NCBI GenBank assembly: GCA_037367405.1
Contig: JAZKJV010010526.1
Coordinates: 1,080,501-1,144,500, forward strand
Length of the DNA: 64,000 nt
Direction of reading: 5' to 3'
Source of the DNA: Ottelia alismoides
Lineage: Eukaryota > Streptophyta > Magnoliopsida > Alismatales > Hydrocharitaceae
The notes beneath the pieces are model-generated. The model saw nothing but the letters and a program-made list of their open reading frames with translations, was not told the origin of the DNA and ran no database searches. Shown here piece after piece: positions 57,073 through 64,000 of the stretch. The position numbers and the translations under genes were made by a program. Position 1 is the first letter of the stretch. The number at the start of each line of letters is the position of its first letter.

Positions 57073-60053
57073 TGATGAAACTCGATTTCATCATCTTTAT
57101 TTTCCATTATTAACCCCTTGCTTAAAGTTGTGTCAATAAAATCCCGTTAAAGTCCTGTAATTATCAGAGTCCTCAATAAATTAAAAACCACAAAAAATGA
57201 CAAAACTAAAATCCGTGGTATTTTTAGCCTTAAAAATACCATTAAAAATATTTTGTATCTTCAGATGGCCTCATCTCCACTTTTGATCAACATGAAACTT
57301 GTAGATCTCATCAAGATCTACAATTCATGTTTTGAGTTTTCTCAAATTCGGCCATCTTGACCCTCAAAAATCAATTTTTCTTTCTGAATAATCTGATTGG
57401 GCCACGTGGCCCGCTCCTCCTTGCAGCATCTGCCCACACTTTTGGCCGTTGGATCTCCTTCAGGTCCAACGGTTCTGCTTTCTCCACGTGCGCCTCAATT
57501 CCTAACCGTCTGATCATCCCCGCTTCTAATCCTAGCCGCTCGTTGCCGCCACTCTCTCTTCACGCCACGTGGCGGTTTGTAGTCCTCTTGATCGCGCCCC
57601 CGATCTTCCATCACAGCCACTAGCTTCGCAACCAATCGTCAACCGCTCGATCAGCTCCAGCCTCTCATCTGCACCGCACATCCGCGCCTTGTCCATAGCC
57701 TGCCACCTGGCAGCTTCGAAACCCTTCGATCGCCTCACCCGAGATCTAATCTAAGCTGCTGGTGCGCGCCTTCATGTCAGCTGTTGGATCCTAAGATCCA
57801 ACGGTCAACTCGTCATCCCCTACCTCCGGTCAGCCTCTCTCCCACACGTTCTCCACTCGTGTGGCGACTCCGCCCTTCACTTTTTCTCCATCACTTCTGA
57901 CACCCTCATCTCTTGCTAACCACCCCACGTCCTTCCCCGATCATCCACCACCTTCGCTAGTGTCTCCACTACCCACGACCCCTTCTCATCTGCTCCACGA
58001 TCGCCTGTCAAACCACGACTCCACCTATCAGCTCCTCCCTGTTCTTTCTTCAAATACACCGCCACCGCCCTCGATCCACCTTGTCCACCTGTACGTGAGT
58101 GATCTCCCAGTAAGCCCCCGCCCCCCGGTGACAGCGAGGGGGCGGAGAGGAGCGCAAAGATTGAGATTATCTCTGGTGAGACCCTAAGCCATGGTAGGCT
58201 TAGCCAGTGGAGCTCCGCCTCCGCCAAGCTATCCCTAGTGGCTGCAGGGATCCAACGATGACCCCGAGGTCCTCCGATGACCTCGAGCACAAGCCCATCG
58301 GCCGCCCGACGTCAGGTAAGCTCCTTCTTCTTCTCTTGTCTTTTTCTTTAATTTCTCTTAATTTTCTAGGCCGCTTCGTTCATCCTCGACCTCCATTAAC
58401 CTCCCTCCGAGCTTCGCCATGCTTCCGCCCTTCACGCGACACTCTCAGACCACTCTCTTCTTCCTCCAGCTTCCCAGATCGCGTCTGACCCATCTCCTCC
58501 GCCCTCGCGGCGGAGGAGCTACCGAGCTCCCATCCTCTTCACTCCCTGAGCTCCCATTCCATTCACCCTCACGAAACCCCCACTTCGTTAGGTATTAACA
58601 CTGCAGGTGGCTTCTCTCTTCGATGATCGGAATTCATGCCGGAGCTTTTTCGCCAAGCTCGCCTCAGGCCTCCGTGCTTCGCCAGACGCTTCAAGATGCT
58701 CCAAACGCTCGACCTTTCTTCAAGTATGCTCTCCAGGTGGTTGAGCACTGCTGAGGAGCTTCATCGACAACAAAGGAGAGCGACAGAGCTGGAGCTCCTT
58801 CGCCGGAGCCTGGTCTTCGCCGCCCACCGCAGACGAAGACGGAGGTACAACGACCGTTGGATGGTCCTCTCTCAGCGACCATCCAACGGCCTAGATGAGG
58901 CTACGCCATCTATTTCAGCAACCGTTGGATCTTCTAAGATCCAACGATGTACGAGCAGCCACGTAGCCCGGATCGACATCTACAAGTGTAGTTGGATCTC
59001 CATGATCGGATGGTCTCCAACCGGCCACGCGACAACACCAGAGCTACACCGAGCCTTCGCCCCCGACCATCAGGCTCGGTTCACCCGCGCCTACGCCTAA
59101 CCTCCCAGGAGCTTTGAGCCGCGCGAGCCTAGCCGAACCAGTGCCGACCCTCTGCCGAGCCTGAGCATTCACCCGAGCCTGGATGGCGCGTGTGTAGCAT
59201 GCGCCATCTGGGTATTTTGTAGAGACGCCCTCTGGCTTCTCCATTTTTACCGAAAGGTCCTGACTACATGTGCCAACCACGTGCGTCTGGGGATATTTGC
59301 ACCTTGGCCCTCGTGGGTTTTAATAATTGCAAATATACCACCGTGCCTATAGGTATTTTACAGGGAAGGCCTCGAATTTATTTTTATTTCTTTTTAGTCC
59401 TTTCTAGGGACCTTTTTGTAATTATCTTTTCATGTTTTATTTCACTTATGCCCTAGATTCTTTCTTGCATATCTTGAGCTCCGTAACTCCGTTTCAGGTG
59501 ATTTCAGTTCCATTTTAAAGCCTGTTTGACAAACTTTCTCATGACATGTTTATTTTCAATGATGGACACATTAAGTTTTGATGTATTTTGTTGATCGACA
59601 TGTGTCTCTTATCTCCTTAACTTATGCCTTGTTCGAATCAAGCTTGTCACCTTAATTAACTCTGAAATTGATTTATTGTTAGCTGGCTCATTACTTTGAT
59701 TGAGGGCATGCTTGCATCGCATTTCATTGCATTTACTTGCATAATAAAATAAAATAAAAAATGCATTTTTTTATTTAATGTCTTGTTGTGTCCTTCTTGC
59801 ATGCCTTGACCTATATGTCTTTAACTCTACACTTAATTAGATAGATTAAAATCCGAATAATACGAGAGAGGCTCGTGTCCCTGAGTTCGACCTTGGTTTC
59901 TTGCCAAGTAAAATAAAAAAAATACGACCATCTCATTTTGATTGATATATATTTAAATGAGATGGTCTTTGATGAGCCCATCTCGGCCCGACAGCGATGA
60001 CATTATCAAGTGCTAATCCAACACTATTAAAGGGCCGATTTGGTGGTTAATCA
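57073..60053 (+). repeat. 3' LTR of element F
   Basis: Near-identical to 51579-54586 throughout, ending TGGTTAATCA. Some palindrome arms are mutated here (GCTGTTGGATCC at about 57780 instead of GCCGTTGGATCC). It lacks the 23 bp between duplicated GCCACGTGGCC motifs. Confidence 0.93.
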
Positions 60054-60058
60054 ATGTA
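60054..60058. other. Target-site duplication ATGTA, right of element F
   Basis: Exact copy of 51574-51578. Confidence 0.92.
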
Positions 60059-62580
60059 CTTGCAATTAAAAATAAACTAGAGAGCTATTTTGAAAATACA
60101 CCAAAACTATAAACCTATAGTTCAATTTTTAGTTCTAAAATTAAATTACAAAATGGTATGAGGGCATCTTTGCAAAATACCCACGCCCTGTCGGTTGACG
60201 TGGATGAGGACCAAAGTGTAAATACGATAAGAGTGAGGGCCTTAGTGCAAAATATATAAAAGTTTTTAAAATATTTTTTTAATTTATAGGGCTAAAAAGT
60301 AAAGAGACAAAAATGAGGGAGGTAAGTTATATAAATTACCCCCAGCTGACATGATCGGAAGGTTTAAAGATGCCCACTAAGACACGTCGCGCCACCACAA
60401 CACGCGATGTCCCTTCGAACCAGCAATGTCGATTAGATCCCCCGAAGGAATCCAACGACGAAGCTCTGCTTGATCCAACGCACGCAACTTCTCTGGAATA
60501 ACTGTTCCTGATTCGACAGTGTTGGATGGTGGAGGATGAACAAAGTATGAGCATGCCTCGGGCGAGTTTGGAATCGACGAAGCGAGCTCCTGCGACCACC
60601 ACCGACTCCACTGAGGGTCTGGTAATACTCCTGCAACCTTCCCACATCTCCCAGATCCTTTAAATGTGTATGGGGGCTGGTGATTGAGCCCTTGGAGCTT
60701 AAGCTCCTTTAGATGACCTAGGGACGCCCCTTTGAAAAAATACAAAGTTCAAACACCTCCTTCGGGTCCTGCAAACAAAGTAGAAACACAACAGTACAAG
60801 GGAGCAAGGACCTGGCTGTTATTGATCGATGTTCTCGTGTCGTGGAGTGGTCGGATCTCGAGAGCTCTGCGATGTCTTAGAAACTAGACCTAAGCTAGAA
60901 TCGCAGAACAATTCACGGAAATTTAGATCTAAGGTGAAACTACACTACAAAAACGAAGAAATAAAGAACCTTAAGTGTCCCAGGACCAGGAGATGGACCT
61001 AGATAGCAAGGTCTCGCTGGAGGTAGTGGAACCAGCCCTCCGCTATGCCTCCTCGCTGTGAATCTGCTCCAGAGCAAGCTGTCACCTTGCTGAAGAGCCT
61101 GGAGGGATCCAAGGGGTTGAGCATGAGAAAAGAAGGAATGAAAAACCAAAATGAAGTCAGGTAGGTTATGTATAGGGGTGAGAGGGAGCAAAGTTCAAGG
61201 GGAGATACTGTGTGCATGAAGGAGATATTGTGGAAGCAATGTGCTTGGAGTAGATCATGGTTGTACAGAGAACAAATCCCATAAAGGGTGCCATCCTTCT
61301 CAAGCAACGTATCAACGGTAGAAATTTGAGAAGTATGGTCGGTACTAGGTTCTGACAAGGGCTAGGTTGAGTCAGAAGAGTTGACCTAGGTCAACACTCA
61401 AAGACGCCTGGTTGGTCCACGTGGACCAACCAGGAAAAACCAGCCCCAAAAAACCTTGCAAATTATTTAATAAATAATAAATGATTTTATCAATTTTAAG
61501 TTATAAAATAAATATTGTTTATTATTTTTATAGTATTTTATTATTATTATTATTTTATTTTACGAGGTCATTTATTACAAGTTAATTTTTAAGGTCTTAT
61601 TTATTGGTATATTTACTATGTTTTGAGTCTTTTATTTTGTATTTATTTATTTTATTATTTTATTTTATTATTTTATAAATTTATAGATTATTTTTATACA
61701 TATAAATATATTTTTATTATATTTTTCTGATGTAGTATTTACGCTTAAATCAATACATGTGTATATTATATATGTATAGTTATTGTATATTCATTTATGA
61801 ATATAGTATACATATTTTATTTAATGCTTTTTGATGGTTTTATTCTAATTTAATATTTATATATATTATAAATAATATTTACAAAATTATAAAAATATGA
61901 GATTGTAAAAATAATAAAGGATAAATAAAGTGAATATTTTATTCAGATATATTGTACAATAGAGGTCCAAAACCTAACTTTAACAACATAACTCCAAACA
62001 ATATGAATCCACCTTCATTAAATAGCTTATTAAAAGTTATATACAATTAAAGTTGTTTCGATATATTTTGAGTTTTTATTTGGGAGGTATGGGTTTGTGA
62101 AGTTGGGATTTTGGTTTTATATTTAGAGTTTAAAAAGTACATTGTATATTATTTTCTCATGAAATCAATTTTGTATTTTTCATTGTATTATTACCTACAA
62201 CTTTCATGTACAAAGTTTCTTTATTGGTGGTATGAAAAGTAGAAAAATAAAATAGGTCTCAAAATTGAATAAATAGTGAATTAAAGAATGGAAATTATTG
62301 GTGATTTTTGGCCCTTATCTCCACCTACTTTATTCCTTATCGACCAAATCAATTCTTGACTTGTTCTCGAAATTTAGGGTCATAAAATACCTTTGGTATT
62401 TTATTCTTTTTTCTTTTCTTTCCTATATTCTATAAATTTTGAGTTAAAAATATTTTTTTATATAGTATTTATACAACAAAGAATGAAGGTTAATTTGTAC
62501 AAATAAATGGTATTTACGTGCATTAGCTTGGGGTTTTAAGGCCAAAAATATAAAAAAGGTGATGATATGGAGATTCATCA

Positions 62581-62592
62581 TCCCTCTACACC
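62581..62592 (-). promoter_or_regulatory. PPT of element G (decayed)
   Basis: The plus strand reads TCCCTCTACACC, the complement of a GTGTAGAGGGA purine-rich run, directly next to the LTR end. Confidence 0.6.
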
Positions 62593-62596
62593 TACC

Positions 62597-62615
62597 TTTG
62601 CTAGCCCCTAGCAAA
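62597..62615 (-). promoter_or_regulatory. Pre-PPT stem-loop of element G
   Basis: TTTGCTAG and CTAGCAAA, perfect 8-bp arms, 3-nt loop, in the same position relative to the PPT as in A/B and F but with a different stem sequence. Confidence 0.7.
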
Positions 62616-64000
62616 TACTTATGCAATAAGTGCATAAAATGAAAAAAAAAAGAAAAGAAAAAAAAGAAAGCGGATTAAGTTTAATTCTCGAACTTGTCTT
62701 CACAAAATCAATGTTTGGAGCTTAAGTCGGACCTTCAGAATTTTAGTGCAATCATAAACTTATTGGGAATCAGATTTGAAACACATCAGCCTTCGAGAAT
62801 CCCAAAACTCTGCTCAAGTCTCCTCAATAGCCAGGTTAGAACATTTCAACTCATACGCAAACCCTTATGACTATGAGTCCCACTTGTACAGTGTATGTGA
62901 TAGTGGCTCCCCTCAACTGAAAGGACAAAGAGACTGACTTCTCTAGCATGACAACCCAATGATTCCCCAATCCATCAACTCTTTCCTCGAGGAGCTGGAT
63001 ATTCCTATCTAAGTTCAAGTGGCATCCAACTCAAGAGGAGGGGGTGAAGAGAAGAATGGACAGTAGCCAGTGTAGATACCTATCCCAGGATACATGACTA
63101 ATGTAGTCAAGTCATCCAGCTACAAGGTCACAAGATATGACTTTGAAGCTCAAGCTTGCTTATTGGTTATACAAATATATACACTCCAGCAGGCATTTTA
63201 TTTTCAATCAGGCATGTCCACTTTTTAGGAGTTTTTTTGAAATACTATATACATCATCATTTACATAAGGAGTTTTTCCTCTTGAGTCAATAGACTATCC
63301 CTCTATTGAAGCATTTAGCAACCCATACTCTCTTATCTTTAGACGTCTCTGATATTGGATGGGTTGGGGTGCACTTCCCTCCCTAGACGAGGACAAATGT
63401 TTCCACTTGTGTGTGTCTCATACCAGCAAATCCAATCCTCTCAGCACTCCAACTGAGTTGTGCCAAGTGAAAGGTGTAGGTGTCCACGTTAGGTCATTAT
63501 CAACAAGAGCCGTTCGTGTGCTTTGAAATACTCTACTTAGGCAGTCAAGAATACATCGAACTAAGTCTCATGATTCTCAAAGAATTAAGTCCACCAGACC
63601 TGAAGTTCCTTAATTCCAGCTCCTCTAAGGTTCCTGTGATTACAAGGTCCAACCAAGCTCCAATCTTCGTATTTTCCTTAGACTTTTTCAATCATCAAAC
63701 TCAATCCAAAAATGTGAATGCTATGCAAATGCTATGTATAACGCAGAAAATATTTTTGTGATGCAATTTTCAAACTTTTGAACTTTTTATGGATTTTTGA
63801 AAAAGGTTTTGTAAATTTTTATGCAGTTTTTCAAAAAGACTTTGCAAATGTTTTGGATTTTTGAGAACAAATTGTTTTAGAAAAAGAAATAAGTACAAAT
63901 ATTTACATGGGAATGAATTAATTATTTGCAAGATTTAGGATTTTTTAAGAATTTAGAAGGGATATGTTAGTTTAAGAATTTTGGTGTGATGTATATATTC
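62616..64000 (-). other. Non-coding 3' interior of element G
   Basis: No gene. It is collinear with C's 1090-2560, sharing blocks such as CCAGGTTAGAACA, CTTATGACTATGAGTC and the GGCATTTTA-TTTTCAATCAGGCAT region (63191 here, 1664 in C). Confidence 0.65.

Larger units (their letters stand above)
51579..60053 (+). mobile_element. Element F: complete non-autonomous Athila-related retrotransposon
   Basis: 8475 bp with all cis elements: LTRs of 3008 and 2981 bp, an exact tRNA-Asp PBS, PPT, TG...CA ends and 5-bp ATGTA duplications. The 2.5 kb interior (54587-57072) has no ORF worth calling, so F depends on proteins from elsewhere. A hand count over ~250 bp of the two LTRs (52085-52330 against 57555-57800) gives about 9 differences, 3-4%. 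F is clearly younger than A and interrupts the LTR of G. Confidence 0.93.
50533..62580 (-). repeat. 3' LTR of element G, interrupted by element F
   Basis: Removing F and one ATGTA copy leaves ~3.57 kb that matches D's LTR (3.75 kb) end to end: TTTTGCGAGGGTC start block, AATTAACCCACAAGAATTAA, then GGAGATTCATCA at the end. A GC-richer block lies at 60160-61440. Confidence 0.85.
50533..64000 (-). mobile_element. Element G: 3' end of an Athila-type element, split by F, running off the window
   Basis: The 3' LTR (50533-51578 plus 60059-62580), PPT and non-coding 3' interior are present; pol would lie to the right of 64000. The left end abuts single-copy-looking DNA 1.2 kb from the PGIP-like gene; the candidate target duplication is GGTTT at 50528-50532. 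The interior to 64000 resembles C's 1071-2560. Confidence 0.8.

Noticed and set aside
60336..60745. Minus-strand ORFs of 70-122 codons in G's LTR
   Set aside because: GC-richer U3 block of the LTR; no recognisable domain and no equivalent frame in D's LTR.
1..64000. CRISPR array, bacterial operon, prophage or rRNA/tRNA gene
   Set aside because: No regularly spaced repeats with unique spacers, no Shine-Dalgarno-led operons and no rRNA. The tRNA-like matches are 18-nt or shorter primer-binding sites only, not whole tRNA genes.

Overview
This window is plant nuclear DNA (angiosperm; I cannot name the species). It is AT-rich and almost entirely nested LTR retrotransposons, with one intact host gene: an intronless gene for a secreted leucine-rich-repeat protein of the polygalacturonase-inhibiting protein (PGIP) type at 48279-49289 (+). 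The plant assignment rests on that gene and on Ty3/gypsy elements of the Athila type: very long LTRs (about 2.8-4.7 kb) that start TGATGAA or similar, a primer-binding site (PBS) complementary to the 3' end of plant tRNA-Asp, and a polypurine tract (PPT) reading AAGTATAGGGGG.

Layout. Element C (minus strand) runs from beyond the left edge to 27358: 3' LTR (1-1057), decayed integrase, RNase H, reverse transcriptase, protease and gag (3185-21156, read right to left), PBS (22607-22624) and 5' LTR (22631-27358). Element A (plus strand, 3546-15046, flanked by GAATT duplications) is inserted in C's integrase. A carries no pol, but has one intact 277-codon ORF of unknown function. Its 3' LTR is interrupted by a complete LTR of a second subfamily (B, 9161-12070). 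C itself sits in element D (minus; protease remnant plus 5' LTR 30411-34157). D sits in element E (minus; gag and protease remnants plus 5' LTR 37173-41384). E abuts what looks like a Ty1/copia-type element H (minus; PBS near 43312, LTR 43327-46104). The left parts of C, D and E lie outside the window.

From 46105 to 50532 is a low-repeat island with the PGIP-like gene, its promoter and polyadenylation signals. Element G (minus) follows: its 3' LTR (50533-62580) is split by element F, and its interior runs off the right edge. F (plus, 51579-60053) is a structurally complete non-autonomous element: two ~3 kb LTRs, an exact tRNA-Asp PBS, a PPT and 5-bp ATGTA duplications, with only 2.5 kb of non-coding interior.

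The autonomous-type copies (C, D, E, G) are all on the minus strand and all visibly broken. The pol-less ones (A/B, F) are all on the plus strand and share their 3' interior with each other. The most interesting signals are the unknown ORF in A, a stem-loop just upstream of the PPT whose stem differs between copies yet stays paired, the repeated PPT-like motifs inside the elements, perfect palindromes in the GC-rich LTR segments, and a ~300 bp foldback inside E's LTR.
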